A stretch of DNA of 21,345 nt from NCBI GenBank assembly GCA_035547155.1, contig DASZVJ010000003.1:1-21345 (forward strand), given 5' to 3'. The DNA is from CAZNMF01 sp035547155 (GTDB taxonomy: Bacteria > Acidobacteriota > Vicinamibacteria > Vicinamibacterales > SCN-69-37). The first letter of the stretch is position 1. Every line of letters starts with the position of its first letter. Below are positions 1 through 8,923 of the stretch, one piece after another. The translations under genes were made by a program, and so were the position numbers. A model generated the notes under the pieces. The model was not told the DNA's origin. It ran no database searches and was given only the letters and a program-made list of their open reading frames with translations.

Positions 1-963
1 CGCTCGGATCTGTTCGTCGCCGCCGTGCTCGATCGTCTTCGACAGGAGCCGTCGATCCAGCATGCCGCGGTGGCCACGTTTGGCGTGGCGGGTCATTCGA
101 TGCGCTATGCGACGACGACGGACGCGCCGAACGTCAGCCACGACGCGACTGGTGGCTACGTCACGCCGGAATGGTTCGACGCGACAGATACGAGATTTCT
201 CGCGGGACGACGGTTCAGTGAGACCGGCGCGGTCGGCCCTGACGTCGTCGTCAATGTCGCGCTCGCGTCTGCGCTGAGCAGCGATCCGGTAGCGGCGATT
301 GGCACCGAGATTCGACGCCCCAACGGCCAACTCGCGCGTATCGTTGGCGTCGTCGCTGACACTGAACGATCGGGTGGCGGACAGCCCGTGCCGATGCTGT
401 ACGCGCCGCTGCCCGCAAAGCCCCCGCTCACGCTCACCATCGTCGCTCGTGCCCGCAATCGCGCGATGGCGGAGCAGGCGATGCGCGACGCAATTGCCGC
501 TGCCGATCCGCTGGTCCCGATCGGGCGCATCGAGTCCTTCGATGAGCGCACGCAGGAGTCGTTTCGAGGCTATCGGGAGGTGACCTGGTACGCGCTCGCG
601 CTCGGCGGCCTCGTGCTGGCGCTGGCGGCGGCCGGACTGCACGCGATGCTGAGCTACAACGTGAAGCGCCGCGCGAAGGAGATCGGCATCCGGATGGCGA
701 TCGGCGCGTCGAGCATCGAGGTCGCGCGGCTCATCGCGCAGCCGGCGCTCGTGATTGCGGCGATCGGATCGGGGATCGGTCTGGCGATCGCCATGGCGAC
801 GGCGCTGGTGATGCGCGCGCTGTTGCTGGGCCTGTCGCCGCTGAATCTCCGTGCGTCCGGTCCGAGTGTCGTTGCGCTCGTGCTCATCACCATCGTCGTC
901 AGCAGCGCGGCCGTCGTACGCGCGTTGCGGATCGATCCGGCGGAGGCGTTGCGGGAAGAGTGA
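1..963 (+). CDS. ADOP-type MacB/FtsX ABC transporter permease, 3' part only
   Basis: The reading frame is open from the first base of the window to the TGA at 961-963, so the 5' end lies outside; 320 residues are visible. The first ~170 visible residues look like a MacB periplasmic core domain (e.g. GYVTPEWFDATDTRFLAGR, then IVGVVADTERSG). The last ~120 residues are an FtsX-type permease domain with hydrophobic segments around ALALGGLVLALAAAGLHAML and the typical REIGIRMALGA-like turn, here KEIGIRMAIGASSIEVARL, ending in the characteristic DPAEALREE. In Acidobacteriota such proteins (ADOP family) occur in multiple copies without a linked ATPase gene; substrate is unknown. The gene converges on the RND operon, with a REP pair in the 106-bp gap. 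The family call is firm; the ADOP subtype is inferred from the domain pattern and the rest of the window, since the N-terminal half is not visible. Confidence 0.85.
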   Translation, partial: RSDLFVAAVLDRLRQEPSIQHAAVATFGVAGHSMRYATTTDAPNVSHDATGGYVTPEWFDATDTRFLAGRRFSETGAVGPDVVVNVALASALSSDPVAAIGTEIRRPNGQLARIVGVVADTERSGGGQPVPMLYAPLPAKPPLTLTIVARARNRAMAEQAMRDAIAAADPLVPIGRIESFDERTQESFRGYREVTWYALALGGLVLALAAAGLHAMLSYNVKRRAKEIGIRMAIGASSIEVARLIAQPALVIAAIGSGIGLAIAMATALVMRALLLGLSPLNLRASGPSVVALVLITIVVSSAAVVRALRIDPAEALREE

Positions 964-975
964 GGAGCCGAAGGC

Positions 976-1060
976 GGGCGGCCACAAGGGCCGTCCCTAC
1001 GACGAGTAGCCCGTAGCCTGTAGTCCGTAGCCCGCGTAGGGGCTGCCCTTGTGGCGGCCC
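976..1060. repeat. REP inverted pair A (REPIN/BIME-like)
   Basis: Two hairpin arms face each other. The right arm reads GTAG (1036-1039), stem GGGCTGCC, loop CTTGT, stem GGCGGCCC to 1060. The left arm (976-1000) is the reverse of the same design, with its CTAC foot at 997-1000 and one stem mismatch. The 35-bp spacer at 1001-1035 is five related 7-bp units. Its first 18 bp (GACGAGTAGCCCGTAGCC) recur, inverted, at 18911-18928. The pair fills the gap between two convergent genes and could help end transcription from both sides. Confidence 0.9.
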
Positions 1061-1069
1061 GGCATGCTG

Positions 1070-4000
1070 TTACTGATGCGTCGGGACCGCCGCCTGCGCC
1101 GGCGCGTTGCGGTGCAGCCACGCCTGGAACTGCGCCATGTAGGTGTAGACGACCGGCGTCAGGTAGAGCGTGACGAGCTGCGAGAACACGAGGCCGCCGA
1201 TCACGACGAGGCCAAGCGGCTGCCGCGCTTCGCCGCCGGCGCCGTAGCCCAGCGCGATCGGCACCGCGCCGAACAGCGCGGCCATCGTCGTCATCATGAT
1301 GGGCCGGAAGCGGATCAAGCAGCCCTTGTAGATCGCCTGCTCGGGCGACATGCCGCTGCGCTCGGCCTCGAGCGCGAAGTCGATCTGCATGATCGCGTTC
1401 TTCTCGACGATGCCGATGAGCATGATCATGCCGACGAACGCGTAGATGTTGAGATCGATGCGGAAGACGATGAGCGTGACGAGCGCGCCGAACGCGGCTG
1501 ACGGCAGGCCCGAGAGAATCGTCAGCGGGTGGATGTAGCTCTCGTAGAGGATGCCCAGGACGATGTAGACGACCATGATCGCGATCACGAGCAGGATCGC
1601 GAGATTGCCGAGCGAGCTCTGGAACGCCTGGGCCGCGCCCTGGAACTGGCCGCTGACGTGCTCCGGCAGCACGCGCGCGGCCGTGCGCTCGACGCGATCG
1701 AGCACCGTGCCGAGGTGCGCGCCTGGCGCCAAGCCGAACGACAGCGTCACCGCCGTCAGCTGGCCGAAGTGATTGACGGCCTGCGCGCCGACGATCTGAC
1801 GCACGGTCGCCAGCGTGTCGAGCGGGACGACCGGTCCGCCGCCCGTGGCGCCGGGCGCCGCGGCTTCGATGATCGCCGCCTGCGGCGCCGCCGCGCCCGG
1901 CGATGCTTTGAAGTAGAGCAGCGAGAGCGCCGTCGGGTCGGCCTGGTACTTCGGATTGAGCTCGAGCAGCACGCGATACTCGTTCGCCGCGCCGTAGATC
2001 GTCGACACCCACTTCGTGCCGTACGCGTCGTAGAACGCGTTCTCGATCGCGTTGGCGGTCACGCCGAGCGCCGCGGCCTTGTCGCGATCGATCTGCACGT
2101 CGACCTGCGGGCTGTTCAGCTCGAGATCGCTCGTCAGGTCCTCGAGACCCGGATCGTCGCGCAGCGCCTTCATCAGCTCGCGCGCCGTCTTGTAGAGCGT
2201 CTCGCGATCCGGCGACTGCATCGAGTACTGATAGAGGCTCTTGCTGACCTGGCCACCGATGCGGATCGTCGGCGGATTCTGCAGGTAGACCTTCATGCCC
2301 GGAATCTGGCCGAGCGCGGGCCGCAGGTCCTGGATGATCTCGTTCGCGTAGCGGCTGCGCTCGCTGCGCGGCTTCAGATGGACGACGATCTGCCCGAGGT
2401 TCGGGCCGCCGAGCGTCTGCGCGGCCGAACCGCCGACGGTGGACACGAGCGCGTCGACGTTCGGGTTGTTCCGAATCGTCTCGGCGACCTGTCCCTGATA
2501 TTCGACGAGCTTGTCGAACGCCGTGCCCGCCGCGGCTTCCGTCACGACCGCGATCTGATCCGTGTCCTGATCCGGGATGAAGCCCTTCGGCACGAGCACG
2601 AACAGCACGCCGGTGAGCACGAGCACGACGACGAACGCGATCATCGTCGCGCTGCGGTGCTGCAGCACGACCTGCAGCGTGCGATCGTAGGCGCCGAGCA
2701 GGCGCTCGAAGTTGCGCTCGGACCACTGGCCGAACTTGCCGCCTTCGTGCGATGACGGCCGTCGGAGGAAGCGGCTGCACAGCATCGGCGTGAGCGTCAC
2801 CGACACGACGCCGGAGATCAGGATCGCAACGCAGATCGTGACGGAGAACTCGCGGAACAGCCGGCCGAGCACGCCCGAGATGAACAGTACGGGAATGAAG
2901 ACCGCCGCGAGCGACAGCGTCATCGACACGATCGTGAAGCCGATCTCGCGCGAGCCGACGAGCGACGCCGTCAGCGGATCCTCGCCCATCTCGACGTGCC
3001 GGTAGATGTTCTCCAGCATGACGATCGCGTCGTCGACGACGAAGCCGACGGAGAGGATGAGGGCCATCATCGACAGGTTGTCGAGGCTGTAGCCCAGCAT
3101 GTACATGACCGAGAACGTGCCGATGATCGAGAACGGCAGCGCGAGGCTGGGGATGACCGTCGCCCACACGTTCCGCAGGAACACGTAGATGACGAAGATG
3201 ACGAGCGCGAGCGTCAGCGCCATCGTGAACTGGACGTCATGGTACGACTCGCGGATCGTGTCCGACCGGTCGTAGAGCACTTCCATGTGCACGCCGGGCG
3301 GCAGCTCCGCGCGGAATTGCGGCAATAGCGCCTTGACCGCGTCGGCCACCGCCATCGTGTTCGTGCCGGGCTGGCGCTGGATGCCGAGCGTGATCGCCGG
3401 CACCGCGTCGGCGTCCTTCGCGTAGAGCCACGAGCCGGTGTAGCGATCCTCGACGCCGTCGACGACGTCGCCGAGCTGGCCGAGCCGCACGGCCGCGCCG
3501 TTGCGGTACGCGACGATCATGTCCTTGTACTGGCTCGCGCTCGTGAGCTGTCCCGTGGCCTGCAGCGTGAACGCCTTGTGCGGGCCGACGATCGTGCCGG
3601 TCGGCACGTTGACGTTCCAGTTGCGCAGCGACGTCTCGATCTCGTTGATGCCGATCTGCCGCGCGGCCAGCGCGTGCGGATCGAGCTGCACGTGCACGGC
3701 GAACTTCTGGCTGCCGAGCACCTGCACCTGCGCGACGCCGGTGACCATCGAGATGCGCTGCGCGATGCGCGTCTCGGCGTACTCGTCGAGCGTGTACGGC
3801 GGCAGCGTGCTCGACGTGACGACGAGATAGAGGATCGGCTGGTCGGCCGGGTTCACCTTGGTGAACGTCGGCGGCGTCGGCATGCCCTGTGGCAGCAGAC
3901 GGCCGCCCTGCGTGATCGCGGACTGCACGTCGACCGCCGCGCCGTCGAGCGGCCGATCGAGATCGAACTCGAGCGTGATCTGCGTCGATCCGAGCGAGTT

Positions 4001-4249
4001 GACCGACGTCATCGACTTCAAGCCGGCGATCAGCGAGAACTGATTTTCGAGCGGCGTGGCGACCGACGAGGCCATCGTCTCCGGGCCGGCGCCGGGCAGC
4101 TGGGCGGTGACGAGCAGCGTGGGGAAGTCGACGTTCGGCAGATCGCTCACCGGCAGCGAGCGATAGGCGACCACGCCGAACAGCGCAATCGCCGCCATCA
4201 GCAGGCTGGTGGCGATCGGCCGTTTGATGAATCCTTCGGAGATGTTCAT
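1070..4249 (-). CDS. mdtC: RND multidrug efflux permease, MdtC-like
   Basis: Inner-membrane resistance-nodulation-division pump of 1059 residues (E. coli MdtC is about 1025). It begins with the HAE1-type opening NISEGFIKRPIATSLLM and keeps the TM4 proton-relay pair D406-D407 in GFVVDDAIVMLEN and the TM10 lysine in IVEKNAIMQIDFAL. LPVSDLPNVDFPTLLV and ETMASSVATPLE resemble MdtC more than MdtB. An Ala/Gly/Pro-rich insertion at about residues 778-804 (DNA about 1838-1912) is absent from the partner pump and explains part of the extra length. The ATG overlaps the stop of the upstream pump gene as ATGA (4246-4249). Two unlike RND genes after one adaptor is the hallmark of MdtABC, whose pumps form a mixed trimer. 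No outer-membrane channel gene follows; the next element is REP pair A. Substrates cannot be read from sequence. Confidence 0.9.
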   Translation of the reverse strand: MNISEGFIKRPIATSLLMAAIALFGVVAYRSLPVSDLPNVDFPTLLVTAQLPGAGPETMASSVATPLENQFSLIAGLKSMTSVNSLGSTQITLEFDLDRPLDGAAVDVQSAITQGGRLLPQGMPTPPTFTKVNPADQPILYLVVTSSTLPPYTLDEYAETRIAQRISMVTGVAQVQVLGSQKFAVHVQLDPHALAARQIGINEIETSLRNWNVNVPTGTIVGPHKAFTLQATGQLTSASQYKDMIVAYRNGAAVRLGQLGDVVDGVEDRYTGSWLYAKDADAVPAITLGIQRQPGTNTMAVADAVKALLPQFRAELPPGVHMEVLYDRSDTIRESYHDVQFTMALTLALVIFVIYVFLRNVWATVIPSLALPFSIIGTFSVMYMLGYSLDNLSMMALILSVGFVVDDAIVMLENIYRHVEMGEDPLTASLVGSREIGFTIVSMTLSLAAVFIPVLFISGVLGRLFREFSVTICVAILISGVVSVTLTPMLCSRFLRRPSSHEGGKFGQWSERNFERLLGAYDRTLQVVLQHRSATMIAFVVVLVLTGVLFVLVPKGFIPDQDTDQIAVVTEAAAGTAFDKLVEYQGQVAETIRNNPNVDALVSTVGGSAAQTLGGPNLGQIVVHLKPRSERSRYANEIIQDLRPALGQIPGMKVYLQNPPTIRIGGQVSKSLYQYSMQSPDRETLYKTARELMKALRDDPGLEDLTSDLELNSPQVDVQIDRDKAAALGVTANAIENAFYDAYGTKWVSTIYGAANEYRVLLELNPKYQADPTALSLLYFKASPGAAAPQAAIIEAAAPGATGGGPVVPLDTLATVRQIVGAQAVNHFGQLTAVTLSFGLAPGAHLGTVLDRVERTAARVLPEHVSGQFQGAAQAFQSSLGNLAILLVIAIMVVYIVLGILYESYIHPLTILSGLPSAAFGALVTLIVFRIDLNIYAFVGMIMLIGIVEKNAIMQIDFALEAERSGMSPEQAIYKGCLIRFRPIMMTTMAALFGAVPIALGYGAGGEARQPLGLVVIGGLVFSQLVTLYLTPVVYTYMAQFQAWLHRNAPAQAAVPTHQ

Positions 4250-7200
4250 GAGACCGTTGGGGCCGCTGTGGCCGTGTCAGGAATGCGCCGCGTCCGCACG
4301 AGCGTCGCGAGATACGTGTAGACGACGGGCGTCAGATACAACGTGATGAGCTGCGAGATGAGCAGCCCGCCGACGACCGCGAGGCCGAGCGGCCGCCGCG
4401 CTTCGCCGCCCGCGCCGTAGCCCAGCGCGATCGGCACCGCGCCCAGCAGCGCCGCCATCGTCGTCATCATGATCGGCCGGAAGCGGATCAGACAGCCTTC
4501 GTGGATCGCGTCGGCGGGTGACTTGCCGAGCCGGCGCTCGGCGTCGAGCGCGAAGTCGATCTGCATGATCGCGTTCTTCTTCACGAGCCCGATCAGCAGG
4601 ATGAGGCCGACGAACGAGTAGACGTTCAGCTCGTTGCCGAAGATGTACAACGTGAGCAGCGCGCCGAGCCCCGCCGACGGCAGGCCCGAGAGAATCGTGA
4701 TCGGATGGATGTAGCTCTCGTAGAGCGCGCCGAGCACGATGTAGACGACGCCGATCGCGATGAAGAGCAGCAGGCCGAGGTTCGTCATCGACTCCTGGAA
4801 CACCTTGGCGGAGCCCTCGAAGCTCGTCGTGACCGTGGCCGGCAGAAGACGATCGGCCACTTCCTTCACGTGCGCCGTGGCCTGGCCGAGCGAGATGCCG
4901 GGCTTGAGCCCGAACGAGACCGAGACCGACGGCAGCTGGCCCGAGTGGTTGATCGACTGCGGTCCGACCGACGGCTGGTACTTCACGACGGCGTCGAGCG
5001 GGACCATCTCGCCGCTGTTGGTCTTGAACGCGATGTTCTTCAGCGCGTCGGTGTGCGACTGATACTCGGGCGCGAGCTCGAGCAGGACGCGGTACTGGCT
5101 CGACGGCCCGTAGATCGTGGACACCCACGTCGATCCGAATCCAGTCGACAGCGTGTTCTCGATCTGCGTCGCATTCAGGCCGACGGCCGCGGCCTTGTCG
5201 CGGTCGATGACGAGGTCCACGCGCGGGCTCTGCATCTCGACGTCGGTCGAGACGCTCTGGATCTCCGGCACCTGCTCGTTCAGCGCGTCCTCGACGCGCG
5301 GCGCCCAGGCGTAGAGCTCGTTCTGATCGAGGCTCTGCAGCATCAGGCTGTAGTTCTGGTTGCCGCGGCGGCCGCCGATCTGAATCGCCGGCGGCAGCGA
5401 GACGAACGTGCGGAAGCCCGCGAAGTTGGCCGTCTGCGCCTGGATCTGCTGCGCGATCTGCTGCGCCGTGTCCTTGCGCAGGGCGCGCGGGATGAGCTGC
5501 ACCTGCACGCGGCTGTTGTTGGCCGATCCGCCGAAGATGTTCGCCATGAACGAATCGACGTTCGGATTCTTGATGACGATGTCGGAGATTTGCCGCAGCC
5601 AGCGGGACATGTCGTAGTAGGACGTGCCCTGCGCGGCGCGCAGGCTGACGAACAGCGTGTCGTTGTCCTGATCCGGGATGAAGCCCGTCGGGATGATCTG
5701 GTACATCCGCACCGTGCCGAGCAGGACCGCGACGAAGACGACGAGCATGGCCGGCCGGTGGCGCAGGACGAGCGCGAGGCTGCGCGCGTAGGCGCGCTGC
5801 AGGAGCGCGAAGCCGCGCTCGAGCATCGCGTCGAGGCCGCGCTTGGCGTGCAGCGACGAGACGCGCAGGAACCGGCTGCACAGCATCGGCGTGAGCGTGA
5901 TCGAGACGAGGCCGGAGATCAGGATGGCCGTCGTGATGGTGACGGCGAACTCGCGGAAGAAGCGGCCGAGCACGCCCGCCATGAACAGAATCGGGATGAA
6001 GACCGCCGCCAGCGACGTCGTCATCGTCAGGATCGTGAACCCGATCTCGCGCGAGCCCTTGAGCGCCGCCTCGAGCGCGCTGTCGCCGGCCTCCATGTGG
6101 CGCACGATGTTCTCGAGCATGACGATCGCGTCGTCGACGACGAAGCCGATGCAGAGGATGAGCGCCATCATGGACATGTTGTCCAGGCTGTAGCCCAGCA
6201 GCTCCATCACCGTGAACGTGCCGAGGATCGAGAACGGCAGCGCCAGCGCGGGGATCAGCGTCGCCGATCCGTTGTGCAGGAACAGATAGATGACGCCGAC
6301 GACGAGCACGAGCGTCGCGAGCATCGTGACCTTGATGTCCTCGAACGACGCGCGGATCGTCTTCGACCGGTCGCCGCGCACGATGAGGTGCGCCGACGGC
6401 GGCAGCTGCTCCTCGAACGTCGGCAGCAGCGCGAGCACGCGGTCGGTGACGTCGATCGTGTTCGTGCCCGGCTGGCGCATGACGAAGAGCGAGATCGCGC
6501 GCTGCGACGTCGGCACGCCCTTGTCGTTCTTCGAGTAGAACCACGCCGCGCTGAACGTGCTCTCCGTGCTGTCGATGACGTTCGCGACCTGGTCGAGCCG
6601 GACGGGCAGCCCGCGCCGGTACGAGACGATGATCGGCCGGTACTCCGCGGCGTTGTTCAGCTGGCCCGCGGCGCGAATGGTGTAGTTGCGCGCCGCGCCG
6701 GAGAGCTGGCCCGTCGGCAGGTTCACGTTCCAGTTGGTGATCGCGTTGCTGATCTCGTTGAGGCCGATGCCCTGCGAGTGCAGCTTGTCCGGATCGATCT
6801 GCACGCGGACGGCGTACTTCGCCGTGCCCTGGACCTGCACCTGCGACACGCCGCTGACCATCGAGATGCGCGGCGCGATGATGTTCTCCGCGAAGTCGTC
6901 CAGCATCGGCAGCGGGACGGTCTCCGAGACCAGGTTCAGGAAGAGGATCGGCGAGTCGTTCGGGTTGTTCTTGCGGAACGACGGCGGCGACGTCATCGTC
7001 GCCGGCAGCATCGGCATGACGGCGGCGATGGCCGTCTGCACGTCGACGGCCGCGCTGTCGATGTTCCGGCCGAGATCGAACTGCAGCGTGATGTTCGTGT
7101 TGCCCGTGCCGCTGCTCGACACCATCGAGTCGACGCCGGCGATCGTCGTGAACTGCCGCTCGAGCGGGCTCGCGACCGCCGTCGCCATCGTGTTGGGATC

Positions 7201-7362
7201 GCCGCCCGGCAGGTTCGCGCCGACGTTGAGCGTCGGGTACTCGACCGACGGCAGATCGCTCACCGGCAGCTCGACGTACGCGATGATGCCGAACATCGCA
7301 ATCGCGACCATCAGCAGGCTGGTCGCGATCGGGCGCCGGATGAAGATTTCAGACGGGTTCAT
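4246..7362 (-). CDS. mdtB: RND multidrug efflux permease, MdtB-like
   Basis: Second RND pump, 1038 residues, close to the length of E. coli MdtB (1040). N-terminal NPSEIFIRRPIATSLLM is followed by a periplasmic loop with PLERQFTTIAGVDSM, the TM4 pair D410-D411 in GFVVDDAIVMLEN, the second periplasmic loop starting near IIPTGFIPDQDNDT, and the TM10 motif LIGLVKKNAIMQIDFAL. It overlaps the adaptor gene by 4 bp at 7359-7362 and the MdtC-like gene by 4 bp at 4246-4249, so all three should be translationally coupled. The two pumps are clearly related but differ throughout, so this is an old paralogous pair and not a recent tandem copy. B versus C assignment rests on gene order and length and is the less certain part. 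Confidence 0.9.
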   Translation of the reverse strand: MNPSEIFIRRPIATSLLMVAIAMFGIIAYVELPVSDLPSVEYPTLNVGANLPGGDPNTMATAVASPLERQFTTIAGVDSMVSSSGTGNTNITLQFDLGRNIDSAAVDVQTAIAAVMPMLPATMTSPPSFRKNNPNDSPILFLNLVSETVPLPMLDDFAENIIAPRISMVSGVSQVQVQGTAKYAVRVQIDPDKLHSQGIGLNEISNAITNWNVNLPTGQLSGAARNYTIRAAGQLNNAAEYRPIIVSYRRGLPVRLDQVANVIDSTESTFSAAWFYSKNDKGVPTSQRAISLFVMRQPGTNTIDVTDRVLALLPTFEEQLPPSAHLIVRGDRSKTIRASFEDIKVTMLATLVLVVGVIYLFLHNGSATLIPALALPFSILGTFTVMELLGYSLDNMSMMALILCIGFVVDDAIVMLENIVRHMEAGDSALEAALKGSREIGFTILTMTTSLAAVFIPILFMAGVLGRFFREFAVTITTAILISGLVSITLTPMLCSRFLRVSSLHAKRGLDAMLERGFALLQRAYARSLALVLRHRPAMLVVFVAVLLGTVRMYQIIPTGFIPDQDNDTLFVSLRAAQGTSYYDMSRWLRQISDIVIKNPNVDSFMANIFGGSANNSRVQVQLIPRALRKDTAQQIAQQIQAQTANFAGFRTFVSLPPAIQIGGRRGNQNYSLMLQSLDQNELYAWAPRVEDALNEQVPEIQSVSTDVEMQSPRVDLVIDRDKAAAVGLNATQIENTLSTGFGSTWVSTIYGPSSQYRVLLELAPEYQSHTDALKNIAFKTNSGEMVPLDAVVKYQPSVGPQSINHSGQLPSVSVSFGLKPGISLGQATAHVKEVADRLLPATVTTSFEGSAKVFQESMTNLGLLLFIAIGVVYIVLGALYESYIHPITILSGLPSAGLGALLTLYIFGNELNVYSFVGLILLIGLVKKNAIMQIDFALDAERRLGKSPADAIHEGCLIRFRPIMMTTMAALLGAVPIALGYGAGGEARRPLGLAVVGGLLISQLITLYLTPVVYTYLATLVRTRRIPDTATAAPTVS

Positions 7363-8705
7363 TGCCGGCCGCCGCGCGCGGCCTCCTGGCCGTTGCCGCC
7401 ATTGGCCTGGCCGCCGCCAGTGCCGCGTCCGCGTCCGCCCCGGCCGCCACGTCCACCCGCGGGCGGCGCTTCGCCGGTCTGCGGATTGGCGCGCGTGATG
7501 TGCGTGCCGGACTCGAGACGCAGCTGACCTTCGAGCACGATCGTCTCTCCAGGCTTGAGGCCCTGTGTGATCACGACGTCCGGTCCCGCGGTCTGGCCGG
7601 CCGTCACCGTGCGTTGTTCGACCGTGTCATCGGCCTTGACGACGAACACGAACTGGCCGTCCTGGCCCGTCTGCAGCGCCTGCGCCGGCACGACGATCGC
7701 GTTCGGCAGCGTCGTCAACCGCAGGCTGACGCGCGCGAACTGGCCAGGCCACAGCGCGTGATCCGCGTTCTCGAAGCGCGCCTTCAATTTGATCGTGTCG
7801 GTGGCCGCGTCGACGATGTTGTCGACGAACGAGAGCTTGCCTTCGATCGGCTTGGCGTCGGTGTCCTGCGGCGTGGCCGTGACCGCGAGCTCGCCGCGCG
7901 AGAAGTGCCGCTTGATGTCGGGCAGCTGCAGCGCCGGCATCGCGAAGGTCACGAACACCGGCTCGATCTGCGTGATCGTCAGCAGCTCGGTCGAGTTGGC
8001 CGTCGCCAGGTTGCCGGTCTTGACGCTCAGGCTGCCGGTGCGGCCCGCGATTGGCGACCGGATCACCGTGTAGTTGAGCTGGAGCTTGGCCGTGTCGACC
8101 AGCGCCTGCTGCGCGACGAGCTGCGCGCGCGCGCTGTCGACGGCCGCGCGATCGGCGTTGACGGCCGCCGCCGACGCATCGGCCGCGGCGGTCGACTGGT
8201 CGAGCAGGTCTTTCGAGACGATGCCGCGATCCGCGAGCTGGACCTGCCGGGCGGCGACGCCCTTCGTGTAGTCCGCGTTGGCCGCGTCGCGCGTGAGCTG
8301 CGCCTGGGCCTGCGTCAGCAGCGCCTGGTCGCGCGTGAAGTTCGCTTCCGCCTGCGCGAGCGCCGCCTCGTAGGGGCGCTGATCGATGGTCAGCAGGTGG
8401 TCGCCGGCCTTGACGAAGCTGCCTTCGTCGACCTTGACCTCCGTGATGACGCCCGAGACCTGCGACCGGACGCTAATCGTCGAGTAGGCCTCGACGTTGC
8501 CAATCGCCGCGATGTCGACCGGCACGTCCTTCTGGAGGACCGTTCCCACGACGACGGGTGCGGCCGCACCCGCCGCGCCGCCACGCCCTCCGCGTCCGCC
8601 GCCCCCGCCCGGTGCGCCGGAGCTGCCGCTCGAAGAACAGGCTGACGTAACGGCAATCGCGGCAACGACAACGGAGACACACCACACTCGGGACGAATTG
8701 AACAC
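7359..8705 (-). CDS. mdtA: RND efflux periplasmic adaptor (membrane fusion protein), lipoprotein, MdtA-like
   Basis: HlyD/AcrA-family adaptor that would bridge the two RND pumps to an outer-membrane channel. Numbered from the GTG at 8705 (448 residues), it has a signal peptide ending in VTSAC, a plausible lipobox with lipid-bearing Cys23; a Gly-rich stretch (30-48); a lipoyl-like half domain (about 72-108, SQVSGVITEVKVDEGSFVKAG); an Ala/Gln-rich coiled-coil hairpin (about 111-208); the second lipoyl half (YTVIRSPIAGRTG, 212-224); a beta-barrel; and a Gly/Arg-rich tail (about 416-448) unusual for the family. A GTG at 8711 is also in frame but its G is the last base of the GGAG ribosome-binding site, so 8705, with 5-nt spacing, is preferred. 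First gene of the three-gene operon. Confidence 0.9.
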   Translation of the reverse strand: MFNSSRVWCVSVVVAAIAVTSACSSSGSSGAPGGGGGRGGRGGAAGAAAPVVVGTVLQKDVPVDIAAIGNVEAYSTISVRSQVSGVITEVKVDEGSFVKAGDHLLTIDQRPYEAALAQAEANFTRDQALLTQAQAQLTRDAANADYTKGVAARQVQLADRGIVSKDLLDQSTAAADASAAAVNADRAAVDSARAQLVAQQALVDTAKLQLNYTVIRSPIAGRTGSLSVKTGNLATANSTELLTITQIEPVFVTFAMPALQLPDIKRHFSRGELAVTATPQDTDAKPIEGKLSFVDNIVDAATDTIKLKARFENADHALWPGQFARVSLRLTTLPNAIVVPAQALQTGQDGQFVFVVKADDTVEQRTVTAGQTAGPDVVITQGLKPGETIVLEGQLRLESGTHITRANPQTGEAPPAGGRGGRGGRGRGTGGGQANGGNGQEAARGGRQ

Positions 8706-8710
8706 AATCA

Positions 8711-8714
8711 CTCC
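8711..8714 (-). promoter_or_regulatory. Ribosome-binding site of the adaptor gene (decides the start)
   Basis: GGAG on the minus strand lies 5 nt before the GTG at 8705. The upstream in-frame GTG at 8711 overlaps this site and so cannot use it. Confidence 0.6.
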
Positions 8715-8755
8715 AGGACCGCTTCGGGACGATGGGGAAGGCGGGTCGCCACAAA

Positions 8756-8761
8756 ACTATA
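8756..8761 (-). promoter_or_regulatory. Possible -10 box for the RND operon
   Basis: The minus strand reads TATAGT here, about 50 nt upstream of the adaptor start, in the 218-bp gap before the divergent protease gene. No convincing -35 hexamer is visible at 17-18 nt, and no regulator gene adjoins the operon. The rest of the gap holds no other feature I can support. Confidence 0.35.
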
Positions 8762-8912
8762 CCGTCGCCGGACGGCTCCGTCCCTCACGGATTTTGGGCG
8801 ATCGATGCCTTTCATGGTGGGGGAGTATGACCTCGTCAAACCATCGCCGGAACATCACCGCCCCATCACGACTCGTCTTCTATCTACGACGCACCCTGGC
8901 CTTCGCTTTCAC

Positions 8913-8918
8913 AGGAGG
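8913..8918 (+). promoter_or_regulatory. Strong Shine-Dalgarno site of the aspartyl protease gene
   Basis: A perfect AGGAGG lies 5 nt before the GTG at 8924. It fixes the start at that GTG. Confidence 0.8.
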
Positions 8919-8923
8919 TCCCG

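Noticed and set aside
654..3167. Long minus-strand frame overlapping the MdtC-like gene in another register
   Set aside because: Arg/Ala-rich, out of frame with clear RND motifs, and running into the permease gene; a GC-rich shadow.
4705..7527. 940-codon open frame on the plus strand opposite the MdtB-like gene, rich in Arg, Asp and Val
   Set aside because: It is the antisense of a well-recognised RND gene in GC-rich DNA, has biased composition and matches no family; a shadow frame.
8871..8890. TATCTA near 8881 as a -10 for the protease gene
   Set aside because: No matching -35 and a weak match; not strong enough to list.
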